NCBI GenBank assembly: GCA_946186895.1
Contig: CAMHOW010000010.1
Location: 1-52,919, forward strand
Direction of reading: 5' to 3'
Origin: an uncultured Fibrobacter sp.
Lineage (GTDB): Bacteria > Fibrobacterota > Fibrobacteria > Fibrobacterales > Fibrobacteraceae
Length of the DNA: 52,919 nucleotides
Shown: positions 7,249 through 14,520 of the stretch, piece after piece
Position numbering within the stretch: the stretch's first letter is position 1
Layout of the letters: each line of letters opens with the position of its first letter
Notes under the pieces: generated by a model
The model's input: the letters and a program-made list of their open reading frames with translations, nothing else
What the model was told of the DNA's origin: nothing
The model's database searches: none
Made by a program: the position numbers and the translations under genes

Positions 7249-8469
7249 ATGCCCTGTTTGCGCCACATTTTTAGGCTCGCCCTGTTGACACTCCTATGGA
7301 GTGGTTTTTCGTCTGCGGCCACCGTGGGCATAGACGGCGTTTTCGATGCGGGCTGGTCTACCGCCTACTATTCCCAAGATTCTATCACCCACATGCATCA
7401 GAGGCTACACGCCATGGGCATGGATTACGTTGTACTACAATACGCCGCCGTAGAGGCGACCCACCTTTACTACCCTTCGCAATTGGACTTTCTCCAAGAC
7501 ACCCAATACAAGAACAACCAACTTTTCCCAAAGAGCATCGAGGCGGCGAAGGCCACGGGTACCCGGATTTATCTTGGCCTTTATTATAACGCAACCGATT
7601 GGTACCAGCCTCCCACAACAATTCAGCTAGACACGCTTGCTGCAAAAAACCGAAAAGTACTAGACGAGCTCTACAGCCTCTATGGTAGTGAATCTGTGGT
7701 AGAGGGCGTGTACATCCCTCAAGAAGTGGCCCGCTACTACTGGGACGGCTTCAAGGACGGCGCCACCGCAGAATCCCTGTCGGAACATTTCTTAAAGCCC
7801 ATCACCCAGGCAGCAAAGGCCAAGGGCTGGAAAGTCATGGCCGCCCCCTTCTACAACAAGAACCTGGAAACTCCCGAAAAACTACAGGCCTTTTTCGAGA
7901 GCCTCTTTGCCGCAGGATTCCTGCCCGACATTTTGGCCCCACAAGACGGCATAGGCGCAAACGACGCCGGTGTACCCCACGCCGCCATCAACACCGTCGG
8001 CACCTACGAGCGGGCCCTCGCACAGGCATGCTCCAAATACGGAATAGAATTCTGGATCGATATGGAGCTGTTCCGCATTGACGATTCCCACGCCCTAGCC
8101 GACAGCGCAAGGCTTTCGGCCCAGCTAGACACGGCCCGCGCAGCCGGGGCCTCAAAGGTCATCGTCTACGACCTGGCAGTACTTGGAAACGCAGGCCTTG
8201 ACTCCCTAGAAAAGTGGAACTTGAAAACTGAAGTCGCTGAAAACCAAAACAACAATCAAAACAACCAGAGCGGCGACTCGCAAAAACAAGATGACGACAC
8301 GGTGACCCCCGCTAACAAGCCCACGCCTGCCGACAGCACAAAGCCCGCCCCCACCGCCATACGTAAAATTACAACAGACGGTCAACAAGTTTACGGCAAG
8401 GGCATCCCACAAAATAAGGAACCTCGCTACTACAAGCTGAACGGGGCAAGAATCAAGAATTTCCGCTAA
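7249..8469 (+). CDS. DUF4434-like secreted TIM-barrel protein
   Basis: A 406-residue protein from ATG 7249. Signal peptide MPCLRHIFRLALLTLLWSGF leads into GVFDAGWSTAYYSQDSI. Residues to about 315 follow the pattern of DUF4434, a glycosidase-like TIM barrel, including the LPDILAPQDGIGAND stretch and WIDMELFRID. A Gln/Asn/Asp/Pro-rich linker covers about 325-375, and a short basic C-terminal piece (YYKLNGARIKNFR) may be a sorting or attachment tail. The activity is unknown; acidic residues at strand ends are compatible with glycoside hydrolysis. The last 17 bases overlap the convergent acyltransferase gene. Confidence 0.75.
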   Translation: MPCLRHIFRLALLTLLWSGFSSAATVGIDGVFDAGWSTAYYSQDSITHMHQRLHAMGMDYVVLQYAAVEATHLYYPSQLDFLQDTQYKNNQLFPKSIEAAKATGTRIYLGLYYNATDWYQPPTTIQLDTLAAKNRKVLDELYSLYGSESVVEGVYIPQEVARYYWDGFKDGATAESLSEHFLKPITQAAKAKGWKVMAAPFYNKNLETPEKLQAFFESLFAAGFLPDILAPQDGIGANDAGVPHAAINTVGTYERALAQACSKYGIEFWIDMELFRIDDSHALADSARLSAQLDTARAAGASKVIVYDLAVLGNAGLDSLEKWNLKTEVAENQNNNQNNQSGDSQKQDDDTVTPANKPTPADSTKPAPTAIRKITTDGQQVYGKGIPQNKEPRYYKLNGARIKNFR

Positions 8470-9520
8470 AGAAAATCCGTTTACCCAAGCGGGCGCAGGG
8501 TTTCTCAACAATGTGGTGCAAAGCTATGGCCATCAGGCCACAAAGCACAACCGAAATCACAATCATCACGGCGTTATTCTGGATTCCTAGCGTCGAAAAA
8601 ATCCAGCGTTCCATTTCGGTATTGAAGGTCTGCACCAAAAAGAACGCATAGGTCACCGCGCTCATATACCGCAAAACCGCAGACCCCTGCAACCTGGGGG
8701 AATTAAGCCCTGCCAAAGTCAACACCATGCAGGCAAAAGCAGGAACAGCAACCACATCGTAAAGCATGTAGTTTCCCACCGCAACATGGAAATGCGCACC
8801 GGCGCTCACCAGCCCCACAAGAACAATCAGCTCCACGAAAAACGCCCTCCAGGTTCCCCAAAGTTTCGACTTCACAGGCAAGGAGCACAACAACACGCCT
8901 ATAAAAAATTCAAGCCCACGGAAGAACGGATTGGCGTAGATAGACTCCGTAGAAAAGGCACGTACCACCAGTGGCGCCCAGAATAAAGCCAGCGTACAAA
9001 TTCCGAGCGCCACATATTTTGCTCGGGCACTCATCTGCTTTACGGCCTCCTGCATAAGCGGGAATGCCAAGTAGGCCAGCAGCAGGCACGAAATAAACCA
9101 GGTGCCGTCATTATGGCTCACCTGGAACAGCGCAGGGAAAACACTCTGCAGGCCAAGCATCTCTACAGGCAGCAACAGCAAATTCTGCACGGCACTTTCT
9201 TGCCCAAGGAACAGCACATACAAGAGGGCCACCACGTAGTACAGCGGCAGTATTCCCACAAGGCGTTTCAGGTAGAACCGTTTCAGGTTCGCCATCTGGA
9301 TTAGGGGCTGCTCCCTGTAGGTCAAGAACAGCACATAGCCCGAAAGCATAAAGAAGGCCGACATAAAAATGGCGCCCATGGACACAAAGCCCGTGAGCAC
9401 CCCAAAATTACTTCCGTGATGGATATGGCAATGGAAAAGTAGCACCATCAGGGCCGCAAGAACCCTGAACAGGTCAAGGCCTGCGGCACGCTTCGATATT
9501 TTTTCCTTGTCAATAATCAT
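8453..9520 (-). CDS. Acyltransferase family 3 membrane protein (OafA-like)
   Basis: A 355-residue polytopic membrane protein with roughly ten hydrophobic segments. The opening AAGLDLFRVLAALMVLLFHC matches the family signature RGLDxxRxxAxxxVxxxH, with the conserved His in the first membrane span. This family moves acetyl or other acyl groups onto surface sugars such as O-antigen, exopolysaccharide or peptidoglycan. There is no extra periplasmic SGNH domain. No neighbouring glycan-synthesis genes indicate the substrate. The start ATG lies just after CATTATAA, with no clear ribosome-binding site. Confidence 0.9.
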   Translation of the reverse strand: MIIDKEKISKRAAGLDLFRVLAALMVLLFHCHIHHGSNFGVLTGFVSMGAIFMSAFFMLSGYVLFLTYREQPLIQMANLKRFYLKRLVGILPLYYVVALLYVLFLGQESAVQNLLLLPVEMLGLQSVFPALFQVSHNDGTWFISCLLLAYLAFPLMQEAVKQMSARAKYVALGICTLALFWAPLVVRAFSTESIYANPFFRGLEFFIGVLLCSLPVKSKLWGTWRAFFVELIVLVGLVSAGAHFHVAVGNYMLYDVVAVPAFACMVLTLAGLNSPRLQGSAVLRYMSAVTYAFFLVQTFNTEMERWIFSTLGIQNNAVMIVISVVLCGLMAIALHHIVEKPCARLGKRIFFSGNS

Positions 9521-9536
9521 TTATAATGATCTTTGA

Positions 9537-10472
9537 CTATTCACCCATCATCAATTCTTCAAAAGAGATCTTTCCGTCGCGATAGTCCTTGCATTCTCCA
9601 ACCATCTCCTTATACAAAGACGCACGCTCCGCAGAACTTACATTTTGCTTGACTCTCTTTTCCACAGTTGTGAAGAAAGTACCATTACAATACACCCTGG
9701 ATTCAACAACCGCACCGTAAATCTCTGCATCGTCTTCGTCGTCTTCATCCTCTTCGTCTTCGTCGACCGATGCCAAGAAGCCCTTACAAGCCGCCTCGGT
9801 AAACATGTTCATTCCCATTCTTTCAACAGAGGTCATGGTGGAGCCTTCGAAGGTCACATCACCGTCAAGTGTATAGTCTACTCCACTCATCGTACCCGTA
9901 CCATGAATCTTCCACGCATCACTTTCGACCTCCCCTTCGCAAGTAACGCCAAGTTCGTTCTTCGTTACATCCAATTTGGAAAGTACATCGATTAATTCAA
10001 TAAATTCTTCCTTGGTCATGCCAGCCTGTTCCAGGGCGGGATCCAAAATTTCGGGCGGAAGCTTTTCAATCAATTGAGCAACTCCCGAAGTCGGAATCCA
10101 CATTCCGTCCATCCAGCAGGTGTATCCCAATTCCTCTCCCAAAACATACTCGGTCTTGGTTTCGCCAGACTTGCAGTCTTCTTCGTTAGACGCACCGCCA
10201 TCGGAAACTTCACCAGGATTTCCGCTATCCGTTGTTTTGCTTATACTCTTCTTAACAGCCTCCTCAAAAATGTTCAGGAGAGAAACCTGTTCATCTGTCA
10301 GACCACTTGGTGCTTCTACAGTTTTCTTACCTGTACTTTCTTTTACAGAACTGGATGCAGGCTGGCTATCGCTAGAATTGACCACAGTCTCGTCATCAGA
10401 CGAAGTGGAACTGTCGCAAGCGACCATAACAAATGCCGTAGCAAATGCAGCAACAAGGGCCTTCAATTTCAT
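9537..10472 (-). CDS. Acidic lipoprotein of unknown function
   Basis: A 311-residue protein. Signal peptide MKLKALVAAFATAFVMVAC is followed by DSSTSSDDE and a Ser-rich spacer. A strong AAGGAG ribosome-binding site precedes the ATG. An acidic run (DEDEEDEDDEDD) lies near residue 240 and may bind divalent cations. Four or five Cys residues follow in the body (EEDCKSG, YTCWMDG, VTCEGE, AACKGF, VYCNGTF, GECKDY), suggesting disulfides. No family is recognised. It ends 16 bases upstream of the acyltransferase start. Confidence 0.75.
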   Translation of the reverse strand: MKLKALVAAFATAFVMVACDSSTSSDDETVVNSSDSQPASSSVKESTGKKTVEAPSGLTDEQVSLLNIFEEAVKKSISKTTDSGNPGEVSDGGASNEEDCKSGETKTEYVLGEELGYTCWMDGMWIPTSGVAQLIEKLPPEILDPALEQAGMTKEEFIELIDVLSKLDVTKNELGVTCEGEVESDAWKIHGTGTMSGVDYTLDGDVTFEGSTMTSVERMGMNMFTEAACKGFLASVDEDEEDEDDEDDAEIYGAVVESRVYCNGTFFTTVEKRVKQNVSSAERASLYKEMVGECKDYRDGKISFEELMMGE

Positions 10473-10520
10473 AAGAATCTCCTTTTTTCTGAAAAACTAA
10501 TAAAACACCTTGTACAGTGT

Positions 10521-11387
10521 CTACTCCTCTTCCACGCCCATGAGGCGCATGGCCGCTTTCCAGGTTTCGCGGTTTTCAAAACCGTCCCGCTTGCCACCGC
10601 CGTAGCGGGCGTGGGCGAATTCTTCGACGAGGGTTTCCCAGCCTTCTAGCTTACCGTCCTTTACCAAGGCGTCAAGGTTCACAGCGGCGGCGGCAACATC
10701 CCCGGAGCCATCGGCTATCCCGAGGTGCCGTGCCACATAACCCTTGCAAACACTCTCCAATTCCAAGAGCCATTCCCGACTGTCTGCCGTATTCACCCGC
10801 TGTTTTAAGACCATCATCTGTTCCCGCAGGGCATTGTCGGCAGCGCTCTTTTGTGCGACGGCGGCCTTTGCGGCGGCACGGCGCTTTGCACGCCAAAGTC
10901 CCGCAAACAAAACGCACAGGGCCACCACGATCCCCACCACAATGGGCATCGGGTTGAAAGGTTCGTTCACCCGCACCGGCACGCTTTCGCTACGCAGGTC
11001 CAGCGGGCGCCCTGCCTGTGTCGGAATTTCGAACCTAAGTGCAGGCACATTCAGGTTACCCGTATCTTCGGCCACAATCTTGTAGGTAAAGGTGATGGAG
11101 GCAATTTCGGCACCGTCTTTTACAGAGCGGGCCGACTCCTGAGAAACGCCCACCTGGGTAAGCCCCTTCGCATTGGCAGACCCCGTGGGCACCACCAGCA
11201 AGGCACTCCCCTGCACGCTCCAGCTCACCGTCACCGGAAACTCAAAGGTGTCGCCCACGGTAACCGCAGGCAACCCGCCCTCGGGCCCCGACGCAATAGA
11301 AATACCCAACTGCTCAGGGGTGGGCATGGCTACTTCGGCGACGGAATCAACAGCGCCGGAATCCACATTCAAAGAATCACTTTCCAT
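10521..11387 (-). CDS. BatD-like membrane-anchored protein
   Basis: A 288-residue protein if started at ATG 11387 (MESDSLNVD), chosen because TATATT lies eight bases upstream; longer in-frame starts exist to 11468. Residues about 25-145 form a beta-rich domain (TVGDTFEFPVTVSW, LNVPALRFEIP) like the repeated extracellular domains of BatD, an aerotolerance protein. One transmembrane segment (PMPIVVGIVVALCVLFAGLW) follows, then a cytoplasmic helical region with HARYGGG near the end. No signal peptide is seen with this start, so topology or start is uncertain. Usual Bat partners (MoxR, BatA/B) are absent nearby. Confidence 0.6.
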   Translation of the reverse strand: MESDSLNVDSGAVDSVAEVAMPTPEQLGISIASGPEGGLPAVTVGDTFEFPVTVSWSVQGSALLVVPTGSANAKGLTQVGVSQESARSVKDGAEIASITFTYKIVAEDTGNLNVPALRFEIPTQAGRPLDLRSESVPVRVNEPFNPMPIVVGIVVALCVLFAGLWRAKRRAAAKAAVAQKSAADNALREQMMVLKQRVNTADSREWLLELESVCKGYVARHLGIADGSGDVAAAAVNLDALVKDGKLEGWETLVEEFAHARYGGGKRDGFENRETWKAAMRLMGVEEE

Positions 11388-11395
11388 ACTTCTAG

Positions 11396-11401
11396 AATAT
11401 A
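11396..11401 (-). promoter_or_regulatory. TATATT box eight bases before a start codon
   Basis: On the minus strand TATATT is followed by eight bases and then ATG 11387. No ribosome-binding site fits between them. It is one of a set of like-spaced boxes in the window. Confidence 0.5.
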
Positions 11402-11418
11402 CAAAAAGGTGAGCCATA

Positions 11419-11503
11419 GGCGACTCGTATTGACGAGTCGCCGCAGGCGAGCTTTGGACACTTAGCACTTTAGTGCTTAGTGTACATGGCCACCTTTAGG
11501 TGG
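11419..11503. repeat. Three consecutive inverted repeats
   Basis: First, GGCGACTCGT (11419-11428) and its complement (11433-11442). Second, ACACTTAGCAC (11458-11468) and a one-mismatch complement (11473-11483). Third, CCACCT (11490-11495) and AGGTGG (11498-11503). They sit between two minus-strand genes, upstream of the BatD-like gene and beyond the sigma-factor terminator. Confidence 0.75.
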
Positions 11504-11553
11504 GAGCGAGGGCCAGCCCTGTACTTGCTGTCTTGATTTTAGCCCGAGCGGTC

Positions 11554-11583
11554 AAAAAAAGACCCGCCCAAACGGACGGGTCT
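11554..11583 (-). terminator. Rho-independent terminator of the sigma-factor gene
   Basis: On the minus strand an AGACCCGTCC / GGGCGGGTCT stem with loop GTTT is followed by seven T residues. It lies 25 bases after the sigma-factor stop codon. Confidence 0.9.
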
Positions 11584-11608
11584 CCAAGGAGGTAATGAAT
11601 AAGTAATG

Positions 11609-12421
11609 CTATTTGTTGATAGCAGCCAAGAAAGCGTCCTTCTTTTCTTGGAGAAATTCCTTGCTATTGTACTTGCGGATACGGCGGAGGGCCTGGTCAC
11701 GCAACTGACGGACACGTTCGTGAGAAATGTTCATGGATTCGCCCACTTCGCGAAGCGTCTGGGGAGCTTCCTGGTTGATACCGAAAATGCCGGTAATCAC
11801 CTTGGCTTCGCGTTCCGGAAGCTGTTCCATCAAGTCGCGGGCGAGGCTTTCTACACTCTGGATTTCGGAATCGGCCTCAGGGTTGGAGGCTCCGTTGTCG
11901 GGGAGCACTTCGGCGTAGGTAGCCTTGGAGTCCGCCTTCAAGGGGCTGTCGAAAGAAACACCGCGCTGACCAATCTGGATAAGTTCGCGGATTTCTTCGT
12001 TAATCTCTTTACCGCGGGACTGTTCGTGCAAGGCCTTGCGCACGCGCAGGTGCTGGTTGGCCGGCAAGCGGATCAGGTTACCCTGCTCGTTGATAGCGCG
12101 GGTAATGTAAGCCTTAATCCACCACACACCATAACTGATGAACTTGAGGCCACGGGTATGTTCAAAAGACTCAATGGCACGCACCAGGCCCATAGCACCC
12201 TCGCTCACCAGGTCCGGCAGCGGGATGGGGCAGCCACGGTACTGAATGGCCACTTTCAAAACGAAACGCATATTGGCAGAAATCAGTCTCTTTCTAGCAA
12301 TCTTGTCGCCTTCCTTCGCCTTCTGGAAAAGAATCTGTTCTTCTTCGCGAGAGAGGGGGGCGGTGCGTCGTATGTCTTCGAGGTATCTTTTTAGGGTAGT
12401 ATCTGTTGAATCAATATGCAT
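11609..12421 (-). CDS. RNA polymerase sigma-70 family factor, RpoD/RpoS-like
   Basis: A 270-residue sigma factor with part of region 1.2 (DTTLKRYLEDIRRTAPLSRE), region 2 (ANMRFVLKVA, PDLVSEGAMGLVRAIESF, FISYGVWWIKAYITRAI), region 3, and region 4 ending in the helix-turn-helix TLREVGESMNISHERVRQLR. The ISYGVWWIKAYI block, with its paired aromatic residues, is the -10 recognition and melting helix. Length and the lack of region 1.1 suit a compact primary-like or group 2 factor. Without the rest of the genome it cannot be said whether this is the main factor. Any role in reading the TATATT boxes found throughout the window is a guess. A strong terminator follows. Confidence 0.9.
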   Translation of the reverse strand: MHIDSTDTTLKRYLEDIRRTAPLSREEEQILFQKAKEGDKIARKRLISANMRFVLKVAIQYRGCPIPLPDLVSEGAMGLVRAIESFEHTRGLKFISYGVWWIKAYITRAINEQGNLIRLPANQHLRVRKALHEQSRGKEINEEIRELIQIGQRGVSFDSPLKADSKATYAEVLPDNGASNPEADSEIQSVESLARDLMEQLPEREAKVITGIFGINQEAPQTLREVGESMNISHERVRQLRDQALRRIRKYNSKEFLQEKKDAFLAAINK

Positions 12422-12658
12422 TTCTATAACCTTGTCTCTCTAAATATCGTTTATTTTGAGCAACTTGTATGCCAAAAGAACAAAATTTTACAACTTGGCA
12501 GAAAAATGGCCCTTATCGCCCTTAATCCTCGCCTAAAGATACAAATTTTTGTCACAAATTTCAAACATTGTCATGATTTTATTACAAAATTATACAAAAA
12601 TGACGGTTTAAGGACTCTTTTGTCGTAATTCGTTGATACTCCGCAAGATACATTTTCG

Positions 12659-12664
12659 TATATT
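12659..12664 (+). promoter_or_regulatory. TATATT box nine bases before the methyltransferase start
   Basis: TATATT is followed by nine bases and ATG 12674, with no ribosome-binding site between. It lies at the end of a 252-base A+T-rich divergent region shared with the sigma-factor gene, in which nothing else is evident. Confidence 0.55.
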
Positions 12665-12673
12665 TTGCCGGTT

Positions 12674-13453
12674 ATGACAATCAAAGAACCTGACCAGTCC
12701 GTTTGGAATCGTTTTTGGCAACGCAAAAACGACATGAACAAGGTTTATCCTTCTTCTCCATCGGTGCTGGAAGCTATCAAAAAGAATTTCAAACCCGCAG
12801 GCATGAAGATCCTGGAAGTAGGTGCAGGCACCGGTCGCGATAGCGCCGAGCTCGCCCGCATGGGCGCCCAGGTCTACGTGCTGGACTTTGCAGAGAACAG
12901 CCTGAAGATTGTAGACGGCCTCCGCGCAAAGGACAACCTCTACGAAAACCTGAAGCTTGTCCGGGGCGACGCCTTCAAGGCGCCCTTCCCCGACAACACC
13001 TTCGACCTGGTATTCCATCAGGGCCTTGCCGAACACTTCAAGGATTCTCTTCCGCTGATCAAGGAAAACTACCGTATCTTGAAGCACGGCGGGCACTGCC
13101 TCTGCGACGTACCCCAGACAGTCCACCCCTACACCATCATCAAGCATATCTTGATTGCCATGGACAAGTGGTTCGCCGGTTGGGAAAAGCAGTTCACCAT
13201 GCCCCAGCTTAAAAAGCTCATGACCGACGCCGGTTTTGAATGCATCTACCAGTATGGCGACTGGATGCGCCCGAACCTGTTCTACCGCATGGCCCGTGAA
13301 TTCTGCTTCAAGTTCGGCGTGGAACTGCCCAAGTACCCGCTGCAAGGGACTGCCTACCAGAAGATGAAGGACAGCATATTGAACTCCCTAGAATCCAACC
13401 CCCTGATGCACTACACGCAGCTGAGCATAGGAGTCCTGGGCCGTAAGCCCTAG
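12674..13453 (+). CDS. SAM-dependent methyltransferase, class I
   Basis: A 259-residue protein started at ATG 12674 (MTIKEPDQSVW). An upstream TTG would add only three residues. SAM-binding motif I is ILEVGAGTGRDS at about residues 43-54. The acidic end of strand 2 is YVLDFAENSL, and motif IV is FDLVFHQGLAEHF. This places it with Methyltransf_11/25-type small-molecule or lipid methyltransferases. The acceptor is not indicated by sequence. The next gene begins three bases after its stop and encodes a membrane protein of the LPG-synthase/flippase type, so a lipid or isoprenoid-linked substrate is plausible but unproven. Confidence 0.85.
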   Translation: MTIKEPDQSVWNRFWQRKNDMNKVYPSSPSVLEAIKKNFKPAGMKILEVGAGTGRDSAELARMGAQVYVLDFAENSLKIVDGLRAKDNLYENLKLVRGDAFKAPFPDNTFDLVFHQGLAEHFKDSLPLIKENYRILKHGGHCLCDVPQTVHPYTIIKHILIAMDKWFAGWEKQFTMPQLKKLMTDAGFECIYQYGDWMRPNLFYRMAREFCFKFGVELPKYPLQGTAYQKMKDSILNSLESNPLMHYTQLSIGVLGRKP

Positions 13454-13456
13454 TCC

Positions 13457-14461
13457 ATGAAGTTACCCCCGAAGCTCAAATCCGCGCTGGTGTTCCTGCT
13501 GAAACTCACGGTGACCATAGTCCCCGCGTATCTCGTGTACCGAAACATCGTAAGCGATCCGGACTGGGACATCGGGGATCTGTACCGGCTGTTCTCTACA
13601 CAGAGCCTGCTGCCGCTCTCGCTTGCCATAGTCTGCCTTGCCCTTTCTAACTTCACGGCCTGCCTGCAGTGGAAGCTTTTGCTGGAACGGCAGGGCGTGA
13701 ACCTGAAATACGGGCACCTGCTGAAGCTCTACTACGTGGGGCTGTTCTTCAACAACTTCATGCCCGGAAACGTGGGCGGCGACGTGAAGAAGGTCTACGA
13801 CATCCGCATGCAGGGCGGCCAGGATAGCGTCGGCGCCGGGCTTACCGCCACTTTCTTCGACAGGCTCTTTGGGCTTTTCTTTGTGACGCTCTTTACGCTT
13901 GGCATGGGGCTTCTGTTTTTTATGCACGACGATGCCCAGCGGGCATTCATGTGGCCTTCGGTCTGGATTTTCCTCGGGTTCTGCGCTCTGTTAGGCGGAC
14001 TTTGCAGCCGGCGGCTAGGGCGGTTGGGCCACAAGGTTTTTTCCAGAATCTTGCCGAAGGGCATCAGTTCGCGCATGGAACACATGTTCAGCCGCTTTCA
14101 GAATTTCCAGTCTAAAAAACTGATGGCGCAGATCACCGGCATCTCGGCAGTGACGCAGTCCCTCAGAATTTTCGTACACTTTTTCTGCGGCATCGCCATC
14201 GGCGTAGACCTTTCTATCTCCTGGTATTTCTACTACATCCCGCTGGTGGCCATCGTGAGTGCACTGCCCATTTCTATTGGCGGGTTTGGCCCCAGAGAAT
14301 TTTTGGCACAGTCCCTGTTCGCCCGTGCCGGAGTGTCTGGCCTTGAATCGGTGGTGATCCAGCTACTGGCCTATTTTGTAAGTTTGTTGTTAAGCCTGTT
14401 CGGCGGCTTTGCCTTCTTGCTTGGTGGCCGCCCGAATGTTTCGGACAAGGAAAGTTCCTAG
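13457..14461 (+). CDS. YbhN/UPF0104-like membrane protein (LPG synthase TM domain)
   Basis: A 334-residue integral membrane protein with about eight hydrophobic segments. The words PGNVGGDVKKVYDIR and SAVTQSLRIF, and the C-terminal PLVAIVSALPISIGGFGPREF, are the characteristic conserved stretches of the family that includes the membrane half of MprF and YbhN. Members move or modify membrane lipids, or flip lipid-linked sugars. There is no C-terminal aminoacyl-transferase domain, so it is not a full MprF. It is translated with the methyltransferase upstream. Confidence 0.85.
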   Translation: MKLPPKLKSALVFLLKLTVTIVPAYLVYRNIVSDPDWDIGDLYRLFSTQSLLPLSLAIVCLALSNFTACLQWKLLLERQGVNLKYGHLLKLYYVGLFFNNFMPGNVGGDVKKVYDIRMQGGQDSVGAGLTATFFDRLFGLFFVTLFTLGMGLLFFMHDDAQRAFMWPSVWIFLGFCALLGGLCSRRLGRLGHKVFSRILPKGISSRMEHMFSRFQNFQSKKLMAQITGISAVTQSLRIFVHFFCGIAIGVDLSISWYFYYIPLVAIVSALPISIGGFGPREFLAQSLFARAGVSGLESVVIQLLAYFVSLLLSLFGGFAFLLGGRPNVSDKESS

Positions 14462-14520
14462 TCCCTTTTCCATATCCCGCAGGCGCAAAACTTGGGGCGC
14501 CGCATTCCACATGGTAACTT

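Noticed and set aside
12608..13345. 245-codon open frame opposite the methyltransferase gene
   Set aside because: The plus strand has a clear SAM-binding motif and strong codon bias. The minus frame has no recognisable domain or ribosome-binding site.
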